Positions 34,081 through 44,539 of a stretch of DNA of 64,000 nucleotides are shown here, piece after piece (position 1 is the first letter of the stretch; each line of letters begins with the position of its first letter). The notes below the pieces were generated by a model. It saw nothing but the letters and a program-made list of their open reading frames with translations. It made no database searches and was not told the DNA's origin. The DNA lies in the NCBI GenBank assembly GCA_009746045.1, contig RPFO01000079.1, positions 6,579,453 to 6,643,452 on the forward strand, read 5' to 3'. The translations under genes and the position numbers were made by a program. This stretch comes from Mesostigma viride (taxonomy: Eukaryota > Streptophyta > Mesostigmatophyceae > Mesostigmatales > Mesostigmataceae).

Positions 34081-34784
34081 TATATTCCCGGCGCGGCTTT
34101 CTACTCGGGGACCCCCAACCATGCACCGCCCTGACATCGTGGTTCTGGACTTTGAGGGATCGAGGCGGCCGGCACTTGCTCATTGACGTTTCTATGGCTC
34201 GCGCCTTGGCTCTACATAGCCATGTGGTTGGTGCATCCCAGGCGGCGGGCTACACGGCGGATCGGGCTGAGCAGGCCAAACTCACGGCCTATGGGGACGT
34301 CGGGCACCACCGGGTGGTGCCCTTTGTCTTGGAGGAGTTCGGGGCCATGGGGACCCTGACCGCCGGCAGCCTTCTTTTTGCTGCCGGCTCCGGGAGGACC
34401 GCGCCTGGACCTGGAGGGCCAGCGGGCCCCTTGGTCAGCGCGGACCTGGACATCGTATTGGGGCCTTTCGGTAGCGCTTACCCGGGCTATGGCTGATATA
34501 TCTCGCTCCGCCACCGTACGCGGGCTGACTTTGCGGCGCAGCATGGTTATCATTATAGGCTGTTTTACTTCATTCCGCAGTTTTGATCGAGTGTCCCATG
34601 CCGGCTGTAGTTATTTTGTCGTGGTATCTCTTGTTAGCGTTGGCATTGTTTATAATGTTTATAATGTTTTTTTCATTTTCGATCGATATGAAAGTGCCAA
34701 AAATGGGTCAGCGGACTATGGGTTAAGTGGGTGCTTTCACTCTGCATGCTGATGTAAGTTATTAAATAATTTTTAATATATATG
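34081..34784 (+). pseudogene. R2-like element 3' fragment (copy C)
   Basis: The plus strand reads MHRPDIVVLDFEG, shifts frame, and continues RHLLIDVSMARALALHSHVV and VVPFVLEEFGAMGTLTAG. After further shifts come WSARTWTSYWGLSVALTRAM and a stop. It holds the endonuclease domain only, with both signature acidic positions (PD and the IDVS Asp). Its 3' UTR ends TTTCACTCTGC...TAATATATAT, like copy A. Confidence 0.8.
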
Positions 34785-35099
34785 TATTAAAAATATTATT
34801 ACTTTCAGCAGAGTGAAATCACTCAAACCAAAGCAAACGCCCAGCTATAAACCTATATACAGAGCCATGTCAAAGCTCTATACTACGATAAGACCCATGG
34901 AAACTCCTAACGGGAGGAACCTAATAGCCCTGCTGCACCGCAAAATCAGCCTGCGTACGGCGGAGCATGATGTCAGCCATGGCCCGAGTCAGCGCCATGC
35001 GACAAGCGCTGACGCCAATATGACGTCCAGGTCCGCGCCGACCATGGGGCCCGCTGGCCCTCCAGGTCCAGCCGGTCCTCCCGGAGCCGGCAACACTAT
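34785..35099 (-). pseudogene. R2-like element 3' fragment (copy D)
   Basis: Minus strand. About 290 bases (34808-35097) are nearly identical to 31379-31667 of copy A: the last ~60 codons and the 3' UTR. It breaks off at CGGCAACACT|ATTTTTTAAT. Copies C and D meet tail to tail at an AT-rich palindromic junction near 34785. Confidence 0.8.
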
Positions 35100-35240
35100 T
35101 TTTTAATATATATATTGCACCGGCACAGGGGCTGATGCCGGATCGTCTCGACGGGTCCGATCGTGCACCCTGTTGCATGCATGCCTGGCGGCATAAGGAA
35201 AGGGGGTCGTGTCTCTTCTGGCCCCCTAAATTAAATCGTA

Positions 35241-35475
35241 ACATATCTCCGTTGGGAGTACATGTAGCACATATCCCTGACTGAGAAGGGGCATCGAATT
35301 GAACTTAATTGTACTGTTAATGAATTATTAGGAACATACCTCCGTTGGGAGAATATGTAGCACATATTCCAGAGAAGGGGCATATGGCTTTTAATACATT
35401 CTAAGCTACTTCCTGCAATTGTGGGAATGTAAACGACACTTGCTCTAGGTGCCCCAGGACACCTGCAGCCCCATG
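35241..35475. repeat. Dispersed repeat W, two copies
   Basis: A short copy (35241-35300, TCTCCGTTGGGAGTACATGT) is followed by a fuller one (35335-35470, CCTCCGTTGGGAGAATATGT) that reaches the TCTAGGTGC end. Confidence 0.85.
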
Positions 35476-35479
35476 ATCT

Positions 35480-35750
35480 ATCAAGCTATGCCCAGCTAAG
35501 GGGGAGCCTGTCATGGGGGGGAAGATCTGCATGGCTAGACAAGAGCTAAGGCATAGCGTCTCAGCAGAGAGTGACTCCCTGCATGGGCACGGCATAATTA
35601 AATAAGGCTAGCTAGGCATCATCTGGAGGGTGGCTCATCATAGGCACACATGTACATGACTAAAAAGGCTAGGCCTCAGCTGGTATAGTGCCTGTAGTAG
35701 GCGGGCATGTACAAGGCCACTGTCTAACTATTCTACACTACTGCTGCTGT
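35480..35750. other. Stretch without a gene
   Basis: No recognised feature. It could be the 3' UTR of the ORF1-like fragment that follows on the minus strand. Confidence 0.35.
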
Positions 35751-35756
35751 ATTCCC

Positions 35757-36303
35757 CTAGGCTGGGGCTTCTGGAGTCGCTGGGGCCGCGGTGGTCGAGG
35801 GGGTCGCGTGCCAGGGCTTCTGGCCGACGTAGATGGCCGCCCCCTTCCAGTACACCGGCTGGCCCGCCTTGGTCTGCCGGAGCTGGAGGTAGGTCGGCCA
35901 TAGCTCCCGCCGCCGTTGTTGCTGCGCCAGGGTCAAGTCGTCGTCCACGGTGAAGGGAGTGTTCTCGAGCCGCTTGCGGCGTCTGCCAGAAACGAAATCT
36001 TGTCCGCTGGGCTCTCAAAGATGAGAAGAAGCGGAGGCGCCCCTGCCTTACCCCGCGCGCGGGGGAGGCGGTGGGCGATCAGCTAGTAATCTCACCAAGA
36101 AGGCCCATGCGTGCAAGGATTTTGCTCTCAAACGCACGTGCAAGCTTCTCGGAATTCTCACCTTCCTCCATGTCGAAGTTCTTGAGTATGGCGTTGAGGC
36201 TGCGCTTGGCGAGCTCGGCCTCCTCGCGGAGGTCAATTAAGCGTCTGCCGGTGGAGCTGGGCTGCGACGGCGGAGGTGGTGGAGGTGGTATGTTGCTTAA
36301 TTA
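35757..36303 (-). pseudogene. LINE ORF1-like protein fragment
   Basis: The minus strand reads SNIPPPPPPSQPSSTGRRLI and then a helix-rich segment DLREEAELAKRSLNAILKNF to LLGEITS and a stop near 36084. Then comes PPLLLIFESPADKISFLADA (about 35970-36040) and, after a frameshift, KRLENTPFTVDDDLTLAQQQ, RRRELWPTYLQLRQTKAG and PVYWKGAAIYVGQKPW, ending at a stop at 35757. The DDLT..Q..RR.LWP.Y..LR pattern followed by a glycine/tryptophan strand resembles nucleic-acid-binding ORF1 proteins of L1-type elements. Broken by at least one frameshift or an unmodelled intron (a GTGAGA donor is possible near 36090). No matching ORF2 lies downstream. Confidence 0.5.
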
Positions 36304-36339
36304 AGGGGATGGGACATATCTAAAGTGCACTTTTCTGGA

Positions 36340-36965
36340 AAACAGACCTGTGCATGGGATTAAAATCCAGTGATGCTTGGGAACCATAAATATGTGAAAA
36401 AAAAAAATCAGTTCCAGCCACTTGGGGGTGGTACTACCCCCCAGCATGACCCAGTTATGAGCTAAAAATAGAAAAAGACGCTATTTTTGGCCGATTTTTC
36501 CTAGGAGACTGGGCAAACCAAAAGTGACCAAACCACATATTTTCCTAAAATCCCCACCCTTGCAAATAAATCTGGCTGCTCAGGACCACAAAATAAGCAC
36601 GTTTAGACTATTTGATGGGGTTTAGCCCAAAACACGTATTTTTTTGGTCCTAAAAAAATTAATCAAATAGTAGACACATGCAAAAATTCCAGTGATGATA
36701 TTTATACTAGGCCTAGGGTGGGAATTTCACTCTCACAAAGTTTGAGCTCATTCTGAGCACGTTTACTCATGTTGATGGGTGTAAACATGCAAAAAAAAAA
36801 TGACAGAAAATCCCGCTTATGAGCACAAACACCAGACCTATTACACCCTAGCCCACCACCAACTGGGCCAAACCAAGTCAAATTAATTCATTTATGATGT
36901 TAAAAAGCTTGCCACAAAATCCCAGGTCATTCTGAGCTAGTTTGGTCATCATACAGCATGGTCAC
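36340..36965. repeat. Diverged direct repeat, left member
   Basis: Shares ordered blocks with 44947-45480: CTTGGGAACCATA..., a GGGGGT-ACTACCCCC hairpin, GAGCTAAAAATAGAAAAAGA, AAAGTTTGAGCTCATTCTGA and A/T-rich runs between. I judge identity at roughly 60-70% by eye. The two members are in the same orientation and enclose the broken Mutator-type gene and the Copia-like element. They could be old LTRs or two copies of a dispersed repeat. Confidence 0.6.
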
Positions 36966-37108
36966 AGCTGCCAACCTCATGCCTGGTACAACATGGCATG
37001 AGAGGTGACACAGGCAGCTACCCCAACCAAGCATGTCCCATAAAGTTATATCATGGCCAAACAATGAAAGCATTGTCATGCAGTTTTCATAAAACAATTA
37101 GGCCTCGT

Positions 37109-39670
37109 TCAGCCCTCATCTGACTCGTCCCCCATGCAGTTGGGGCAGAACCATGCTCCCTCCGGGATGGTCTTCAGCGTGAGGCCCATGCAGGCAGAGC
37201 ATGTGCGCCCCATGCTCTTCCCGGCCTGCACCTGCCTCACACAGCAGGAAGGGGTTGGCCTCCTTGTGATCGCTGCCCAAGCACCTGATGCAACGAGCAG
37301 CAGCAATGCCACTGCCCGTGCTGCTGGCACTGCTGCTGCTGTCATCCCCTCCACTGTCCCCCTTCTCCACCCTGGCTGGCCCCTTCCCCTTCCTCTTTGT
37401 CTGCTGCCCCCCCCCCTGCCCAACCCCCTCCTCATACCCACAGCCCCTGCCGTACGTGGCCCCCTTGTGTTCCTTATCCTCCCTCCAGTGCTTTCCCTTC
37501 CTGAGTACCTCCCTCTTCTTCTTAGCCCGCTTCCAGCCGGGGTCCTGCTTCAGTGCCTGCTGGCGTGCACGCTCCAACCGCAGCGTGTCCAGCTGGGCTA
37601 GGACTGCTGGGGTGACTGTGATGCCCAGCTTGGGAGCTAGGGGCATCCAGAAGTCCTCCCCCTTTTGGGCCTTCAGGATGCCCATCGCCGTCGCGTACGG
37701 CCATCGCTGCCCCGCGAACCCCCCCTTCCCCCCAGGCACGAAGCCCACCTGCTGTGAGTGGTGGAACTCGTTGAGGTTGGATGAGGAACCAGGGTTGCAG
37801 CGTTCAAGGAGGGCAGGGGTTGAGTACTTGGCAAAGGCATGCTCCACCACCCCCCACACGTCCACTGTCACCCCCTTGTTGTTCACCTCCGCCTTGGGCA
37901 GCCACCTCCCCCCAACTGGTGTCCAGCCCGGCTCATCACTCCTCCCGTTCACTACACCACAACATACCTCCTTGGTGCTCACCCCCAACACCTCTATGAC
38001 ATTGGCATACTTCTCACAGTTGTCATGAATGTTGAAGTAGTGTGCTCTCAGGTTGGCCATGGCACGTGACAGCCACTCCCCCTTCTGCCCGTGGTTGATG
38101 TGGATGCAATACCTGAAGCTAGTGCACATGTGCGTGATCACATCCTCAGTAAGCAACTTGGGCAACCCAGACAAGTGCTCCTTGCGTGCTGCTAGCAGTG
38201 CACCATGCAGGCAGATGCCTAGGTGGTTGATGTCCTCAAACTTCTCAGGAATGTGCCGGCTAGCCTGAATCCCCTTGTGCTCTCTCACCTGGGCAAACCA
38301 AGTGCATGGTGTCGCCATCCGACACGACCTGGTGGGCATACAACCGCTGCCCTAGAGGCTTGGGCAGCTTGGGCCCCTCCCTCACCTCCTCCACCTGCCC
38401 CAATTAAGCTGATCCCGCGACATCGAGTGACATGAGGTCCTCAAGGAGGAAGATGGCCCCTAGAGCCTCCATGGCCTTGCTATTGCCCGTGTGGTTCTTC
38501 CAGCACGCGTGCGCCTGGACTGCACTGCTGCTGCTGCTAGCCTGCTCACACGTGCCACACCACTTGCCACTCACGTGGAAGCCTATCACTAGCCCAGTGC
38601 CTTGGTGGATGATCAACTGCTGCCCCCACAGGCTATACGGTACCCCCTGTTTGCCCAGCTGCCATCAAACGACACCCTACACCCCTGCCTTCCATGCTCA
38701 TCCATCTCAAACCTGCCCTCATTCACCTCCCACTTCCTCACCGTCTCCCTATTCTCCATGATTACCTCCTTGAGGTACTCCATGATAACCTCCTCCACCG
38801 CATCCACATATCCTTGTCAAACGTCACATGCCCACGGGGAAATTTGACCCCTAGTAGAACCGTTGCAAGGCGGAGCACCTGTGCTCTTGAAAGTGCAAAC
38901 AACACGGCACAGGTAGCTAGCAAGCTAGTGCAGGCATTACGCCTCACACCTGGCCTTAGCTCACAGTTGGGCTCCAGAAGGGGAAAGGGCATCCACCATG
39001 GCTCAGTAGGCTCGCCCGCGCCCTTGCCCTTCCCATCAGGGGCATCGCTAGCATCTGGGCGGCAGAAAGGGTTCGTGCACCACAAGACTACCTCGGACGG
39101 GGAGCCTGCTCCACCGAGAGCACGGGCATTAAAAGTCTTGTCAGCCACACCTAGCTTCAACGTTGTGCCATAGCAGCAAGGGCAAGGGAAGGTGGCAACA
39201 AGTCCTTCCAATGCATGTGAATCAACCACCACCCTGGGCATCTCGAGTGGCAAACCCTTGTCGGCTACCGGGGGGGGGGGAGGAGCAGGCTTCTCCATGA
39301 CGCAGCTAACCTGCTTACCCTTCTTCAAAATTTTCTTGGGCGACGGCCGGTACACGCTAGGAGTTTTCTTGCTGCGCTCCGCGCGCGGGGGTGTCCCCCC
39401 CTGAGCTTGCTGGACACCCCCGCTTTCCTGCCCATGCGCCTCGGCCGTCGCCTCGCTAATTCCTGCAGCATCCAGGCGTTTGCTCGTCACCCAAATAGTC
39501 CCCACTGCTGGACGCCCACCCTTCCTGCGCTTTGTTGAACCCCGGGGCCTGCCAACTGGGCGTGCCACGTGCTGCGCAGCAGGCCTCGCAGCCTCGCCGC
39601 TGCCCTCAAATTCCATTTCCTGGCCTCTGCGCTGCTGCTGCGCCTTTTTCGCCCTTGAATTACTCGGCAT
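37109..39670 (-). pseudogene. Mutator-type transposase with AT-hook and PHD finger, frameshifted
   Basis: The minus strand starts MPSNSRAKKAQQQRRGQEME with an AT-hook-like GRPRGSTKRRKGGRP near residue 40. The N-terminal zinc pair FPCPCCYG...CTNPFC follows. A shift near 38815 continues YVDAVEEVIMEYLKEVIMEN to RVSFDGSWANRGY (first catalytic Asp). Then come IIHQGTGLVIGF, KWCGTCEQ and HTGNSKAMEALGAI; after another shift VVSDGDTM (second Asp, ~38310); after another FEDINHLGICLHGALLA and NLNEFHHSQQVGF. The C terminus is basic and then a PHD finger (CIRCLGSD, CSACMGLTLKTIPEGAWFCP-NC), itself crossing a shift near 37250. The order fits the Mutator transposase family (DDE). At least four frameshifts make it non-functional unless they are sequence errors. 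Confidence 0.7.
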
Positions 39671-39697
39671 TGCTCAGTTATTGCATAAACAAAAAAT

Positions 39698-40051
39698 TCA
39701 GGCCCTGTCGCCGCTGGACCTAAACCCAACGTAGTTGGCACCGGGGTCGGGCCAGCGCATGCGAATTATTGTCTCAACCCTTTGTGGCAACCGCCTAGCA
39801 GTTCCGTCATCATTCCGCCACCCCAGCAATGCAGCAAACCAGCGGTATGCTGCGTTGCGAAAAACATTGAGGGGGTCGTCGAGGCTCTGGGGGGGGCGAT
39901 GGTTAAGGCCCGCAGAACCTTTCTCAATCAGCCAATCTTTGCGCAAGATTGATATCAGATGGTAGTCCTGGTATTTATTTTGACGTTGCCATCCCCACAG
40001 TAGCAGTTGGCACTCAATTTCGAGCTCTTCATCCGCGTAGTCGATCGCCAT
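39698..40051 (-). CDS. Hypothetical 117-codon ORF upstream of the Mutator-type gene
   Basis: Starts MAIDYADEELEIECQLLLWG and ends ...GANYVGFRSSGDRA at a stop 25 bases before the Mutator-type ATG, on the same strand. It is open throughout. No domain was recognised. It may be an accessory protein of that transposon or an N-terminal exon; transposons with two closely packed genes are known. The start could be further upstream (in-frame ATG at about 40225), but that would overlap the plus-strand gag start. Confidence 0.4.
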   Translation of the reverse strand: MAIDYADEELEIECQLLLWGWQRQNKYQDYHLISILRKDWLIEKGSAGLNHRPPQSLDDPLNVFRNAAYRWFAALLGWRNDDGTARRLPQRVETIIRMRWPDPGANYVGFRSSGDRA

Positions 40052-40122
40052 TATCACGTCGCACACACGCTCGCACGCACACACGCAAAAATTTGTGGTC
40101 CGGAGTACGTCGGTACCGTCCC

Positions 40123-40146
40123 GAATTTTTTGGCGCCAAAAAATTC
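40123..40146. repeat. Perfect 24-bp palindrome between divergent genes
   Basis: GAATTTTTTGGC and its complement abut without a loop, midway between the minus-strand ORF (start 40051) and the plus-strand gag start (40151). A related GGAATTTTTTTGGCGCGG lies at 46792. It could be part of a terminal or promoter structure. Confidence 0.8.
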
Positions 40147-40150
40147 CAAT

Positions 40151-40883
40151 ATGTCCCGTCCCCTTAAAGAGCTGCTTGAAGACCAGCGCAAGAAGGTCGG
40201 CATCCATTGGCAAGACAAGTATCAAGGGTGGGAGGTCAAGGGGGATCTCATCCAGAATTTCATTGCAAAATGGTTGAGGAAGGCAGGGCCCATGGTTTCA
40301 ACGTGGCAGACAATATAGCCCTGACCAACTGGTTGAAGGTCTCTGCATGGCTGGATAAGGCCTCACGTGGATCTCTCAAGGTCATGTGTGCTCCTCACTC
40401 CACCATGAAGGCCTACAAGGTCATCATCAAGCAAGCCCTCGAAGCTGAGGAGCTGTTTAATTGAGGGTGGGGTGCCAGCAGTGAAGGCAACCCATGCAGG
40501 TGGGCGTACCCAGGGGGGCTCCAAATCGTCTGAGGCTGACCGAAGCCAAGGAGGGCGTAGGGGCAACCACAACAAGCGGAAGGCCAATCATTCACCCGAC
40601 CCTGACGGGAGGTCACACTCCAAGTCGGTGTTCAGGCGGGTGGGTGGTCAGCCCAAGCAGGGCAACGCATCTGACAACGGGGGTGGGGGCCAGGGCAAGT
40701 CAAAAATCCAGTGCTACCTGTGCAAGGGGTGGGGGCACATCAAGAAGGAGTGTCCCTCCTTCAAGAATTAAGACCCAGGGCCAGGGCAGCAACAAGAATA
40801 ACAACAACAAAAACAACAAGAACAAGTCCCAGGCAGGCCAGCCTTCAAAAGGCAGTCAACAAGAAGAAAACAAGGAGCAGTGA
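40151..40883 (+). pseudogene. Copia-like element: gag region with zinc knuckle, frameshifted
   Basis: Starts MSRPLKELLEDQRKKVGIHW. The frame shifts near 40290 into AHGFNVADNIALTNWLKVSA... and ends at a stop at 40464. A further frame (40472-40771) is basic and Gly/Ser-rich and ends with the CCHC knuckle CYLCKGWGHIKKEC. An Asn/Lys-rich tail (NKNNNNKNNKNK) follows in a third frame. Gag forms the particle and binds RNA. No primer-binding site or 5' LTR was identified directly upstream, where the palindrome and the divergent ORF lie. Confidence 0.65.
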
Positions 40884-41299
40884 CTGTCTGAGGCAACCCC
40901 TACACACCTTAATTCACCCAAAGGGGAGGCCAGGTGCTCCAATGCAGATTTTATATCTGGGCAACAAAAGGGTGATCTCCAGGTTCAGGGTGGCCCCAGG
41001 TCACCTGGAGAGGTACAGGTTCCTATGAAGACGTCCTTGACAGCTGGTGCAGCTGTAAGAATGTCTGACCCCATGCATCCTCGTGCTGGGCACGAGGGTG
41101 GACCTCTCATTTTGAGAGAAACCAATGTACAACCACAGAGGGGTGTGAAGGCCTCTGGTGGTATGCATGTGGTCCCTGCTGGCGGTCCAGGTGTTGGGCA
41201 TGAGCAGGGTGACTCAGGCTCTGAGTCAAATATGGATGGAAGTCAGCATGGTGATGCTGGACAACCTGACAGCACAGTCTTGACTGTGCCACTGAGGGA

Positions 41300-42299
41300 C
41301 TGCTTCCTCCGTGTACCAGGAGTTGGGTGCCCGAATCCACAACATGTTTGGGCATGCCACTTCTCTGTCAAACAACTTTGCCTTCCGTATGGGCAAGGCA
41401 CCCCTTCTCAAGGCGTGCCAGCAAGCTGCCTCACGCGGTGTAAGTGCCAGTTGTCCTCCAACAAGCCCAGGAAATCACATGCCAAAGCTCTACTTCAGAG
41501 CATTGGTGATCTGCAATGTGATATCCAACACATCAGGGGCATGCAACTGTTGGTGTGCGTGGACAGGTACACAAAGTACAAGGTGCTGGAGCATCTACCT
41601 TCTATGAAGAACAGGTATTTGCTGGCTGCCCTGCAGAATGTGAGAGCCAAGTTTCCTACCACAAGGATCCAGGTGGACATGCAGTTTCAGCATCTCAAGG
41701 GTGATCCCACCCTTCCTGAGTTGCTGGTTACACCTACATAGGGAGGCTCATGGGCAGCAGGGTGCTATAGAAAGGGCAATCCAGGAGGTCAAGAAATTGA
41801 TCATCTCTGAAGACTGGGTCCCCTTGTCTGCACCTGCACTTGTCAGGAGTGCATGGTTGAGGAACGTGGAGCAGCAGCTGTTCAGAACAGCAGGGTCAAT
41901 TTCTACTATGATGGAGTTGCTGTCAGCCCAATGGGTCTATATCATGGCCTGTGCCCCCCACATGTGCTGGAGGGCTGGAAACATGCTGCACATGTCACCT
42001 TTGCCAAGCTGAGGGAGAAGGACCGGGGTTGGAAGATGCTGGAGCCAACAGTGGGTCAGAGGGTATTAGCTTGGAAGGAACCGAGCCTGTATGGCAAACG
42101 TGGTAGCTGGAGTCCTGGGGTGGTTACCCAGGTTGATGAAGCTAGCCACGCATGCTTGGTCAGCATGGAGGACGAACCAATGCATGTACACCGGCTGAGT
42201 TGGTCATATGTCAAGCCTAACCTGATGAATGAGGGCAGTCAGGCACAAGGCTCACTGGGTCTGCACGATTTTCAGGTCCCAAGTGACATCATGCACTGA
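41300..42299 (+). pseudogene. Copia-like element: integrase, frameshifted
   Basis: Pieces in three frames follow in order. First a GAG-pre-integrase/zinc region, QELGARIHNMFGHATSLSNN with CKCQLSSNKPRK. Then the core, IGDLQCDIQHIRGMQLLVCV (first Asp), TRIQVDMQFQHLKGD (second Asp) and, near 41750, HGQQGAIERAIQEVKKLI (catalytic Glu). Last is a C-terminal domain, GQRVLAWKEPSLYGKRGSWS...HRLSWSYVKP. The D,D,E triad can be seen once frames are followed. Shifts lie near 41430, 41725 and 41890. Confidence 0.65.
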
Positions 42300-42499
42300 C
42301 GCAACGACCACATCTGTTGCAGGGGAATCTGTCAGCCCTGGCCAGGTTGCAGAGGTACTTGTTGAACAGGCTGCAAGGTCAACAGCTGGGGAGTCAACTG
42401 TCAAGCCCAAGGCTCTAACCAAGCCCAGGAGGACTAGTTTGGCTGGCCTTTGATTGGGGCTCTGCAAAGGGCCAAGAAGCAGCCTAAGGTAGCCAAGCT

Positions 42500-42800
42500 C
42501 AGGTGGCATGGCAATCTGGGGCTGGACACTGCCTTAGAGGTAGACACTAATTCTCAGGTTTCCATCATTGGGACCAGAGCTGCAGCAGGGTATACAGCAT
42601 GTCTGAGCCCAGCTATCAGTTTGTGTCTGACTTCAGTGGCGGGGTACACGTGAAGGTACTGGGTGAGGTATCTATTCCTATCCTTGGACAGGACACTGCA
42701 TTTTGTGTCTTGGAGGGCTATCAGGGACCTGCTCTTCTGGGGCAGAATTTCCTATGCCAGGATGGGGTAGTGATCACGTCCTCTCTCCTGACTAAGGAAG
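42500..42800 (+). pseudogene. Copia-like element: retropepsin-like protease, downstream of integrase
   Basis: One frame reads LGLDTALEVDTNSQVSIIG, fitting the retropepsin active site (D-T-x-S) although Gly is replaced by Asn. After a shift near 42600 it continues VHVKVLGEVSIPILGQ, CVLEGYQGPALLGQNFL and CQDGVVITSS, fitting the C-terminal ALLG-x-x-FL strand. In Copia elements the protease normally precedes integrase; here it follows it. No protease-like motif was found between gag and integrase. Confidence 0.5.
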
Positions 42801-42989
42801 GGGCTGGTCAGGTCCCACTGATTAATTTCAGGACCACTCACCTATCACGTGCAGTAACCAGGTCGGTTAAGCGTGTGCAAGTGTGCCAGGGCCGCAGGAG
42901 CCCTTGGTTGATGACCTCATATTGCCAGCTGCTAGTCATCCAAGCAGTCTGGGCATTGGTCCTCACTCACTTGCTGGACACAGCCCTAT

Positions 42990-43675
42990 CAACTACCAAG
43001 GCCTGGTGAAGCTCTGTGACATGTCCTCTCCCATTATGTGTCCCCAGGTCACACTGGGTCTGATTAAATCTGGGGAGGACTGGATCTCCAAGAAATGCGT
43101 GGAACCTGTCAATGACCTGCCTCCTGCACGACGTCTACTCAAGCTCAAGTTTGTCATCAAGATGAAGGAGGTGGACGGGGTCAAGGTACCACATGTCAGG
43201 CCAGTGCTGAATGAGTTCAAGGGTACTGGTGAGTGCACTGCTGAGGAGTTGTATACCCCTGGCATGCTGCATGACACTTGGAGGCTGCTGCTGTGTGTAT
43301 TTCTAGGCCTTCTCAACAAGGGCTTGGACTATGGCTCAGTGGTGGTAGACTTCAAGAGGGCATTTCTGGAGGGGGATGCAGATGTGGCACAGGAAAAGTG
43401 GGAGGGCAAGACGCCTTTCTATGTCAGGGTGCCTGCTGTATGGAAAAGGGACATTCACACTGAGTTCCTTAAAATCCTCAAGGGCCTGGAGGGCCTGAGG
43501 TCAAGTCCAATAATCTGGAGGGAGACTCTCAACCGTTTCCTGAAGGAGCATTGCAACTTGAAGGTCTCTCCTGTAGCCCCTGTCTGTTTCTGGGGCAATG
43601 GGAAGGCCTGCCAGTGTATGCTTCGCTGCACGGGGATGACCTGCACTGCTGGCTCCCACGTCGTTGATCTCCATC
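42990..43675 (+). pseudogene. Copia-like element: reverse transcriptase
   Basis: The frame reads GLIKSGEDWISKKCVEPVND, LPPARRLLKLKFVIKMKEVD, VRPVLNEFKGTGECTAEELY and VVVDFKRAFLEGD (first catalytic Asp), then LKILKGLEGLRSSPIIW. Near 43600 it shifts frame to VYASLHGDDLHCW, the counterpart of YVDD. This is the RVT_2 (Copia) pattern. The DD pair is present but the element is frameshifted. Confidence 0.75.
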
Positions 43676-44539
43676 ATTAAGTCCAAGTTTCCTCTGGGTA
43701 GGGAGCAATGGCAGGTGGAGAATGAGCCTCTGCTGTTTGTGGGCATGGAGGCCACACTGGTGAAGAAGGGGGGAGAATGGCGTATGCTGCTGGTGGGGGG
43801 CAATGATTATCAAGAGACCCTCATTAGCAAGCTTCCTCCAGTCATCACACAGGCACTGTGTCCCATGGTGAGGGGCATGGTTGCTTGGGTGGCAGGTATT
43901 TCCAGGCCAGACCTTATGGTCATAGCCAGGTTGCCTGATGACATGCTAATGGAGCTAGGGTCTGCCAAGGTGGCTGATCAGGTCAGGGATTCATCTGGCA
44001 TTCTGTTGTCTGCAGTGGATTTGTCACAACCCATTTGCATGGAGCTGTATGTGGATAGCTCAAGGGACAGCAGGCAGGTCTCCAAGGTCAGGGGCAGGGC
44101 TGCAGGGCTCTTTGTGCTCAGACAGGAAGGCCTGGGGAGTTTGGTGAGCTGGTTTAGTCGCCTGCACAAACGGGTGGCTGTCAGTAGTGATGTGGCAGAA
44201 TGCAGCCGGCTATTTGTGAAGGCATTCACACAAGCCTTTATCTGAAGGAGTTGCTTCATCAGATGACTTCTAACACTCCTTGGCCACTTCAGGTTACCAC
44301 TCTTCTCAAAACAGACTCCATGGGGATGCATATGGTGCAGTTTGTGCACAGGCAGATGGCCAGAAGTAGGGACTTGGACTATCTCCTTCTTAACTAAGGA
44401 ATTGTCCTCCTTGGCCAATATTGAGCATATCCCTGGGGTTGACAATCCTGCTGATGCTTTGACCAAGCTAGTGCAGAAGGCAGCAGTGCAATACAAGGTT
44501 CTTCAGTCTCTGATGGACCCATCTCAGCAAGCTGTCTAA
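43676..44539 (+). pseudogene. Copia-like element: RT connection and RNase H
   Basis: MISIIKSKFPLGREQWQVEN... leads to MELYVDSSRDSR and then VSWFSRLHKRVAVSSDVAE, matching the Copia RNase H signature (D, then W.S..Q/K..vs.S..AE). The frame breaks near 44245 and resumes MHMVQFVHRQMARSRDLDY. After another shift comes SLANIEHIPGVDNPADALTK, the classic end of Copia pol. Stop at 44537. Confidence 0.75.

Noticed and set aside
34999-35106. Collagen-like GPAGPPGPAGPPGAG peptide
   Set aside because: It is the reverse strand of an R2-like element fragment whose minus-strand reading matches copy A.
37288-38028. 246-codon plus-strand frame rich in Pro/Leu
   Set aside because: Antisense to the Mutator-type transposase, which carries recognisable motifs on the minus strand.
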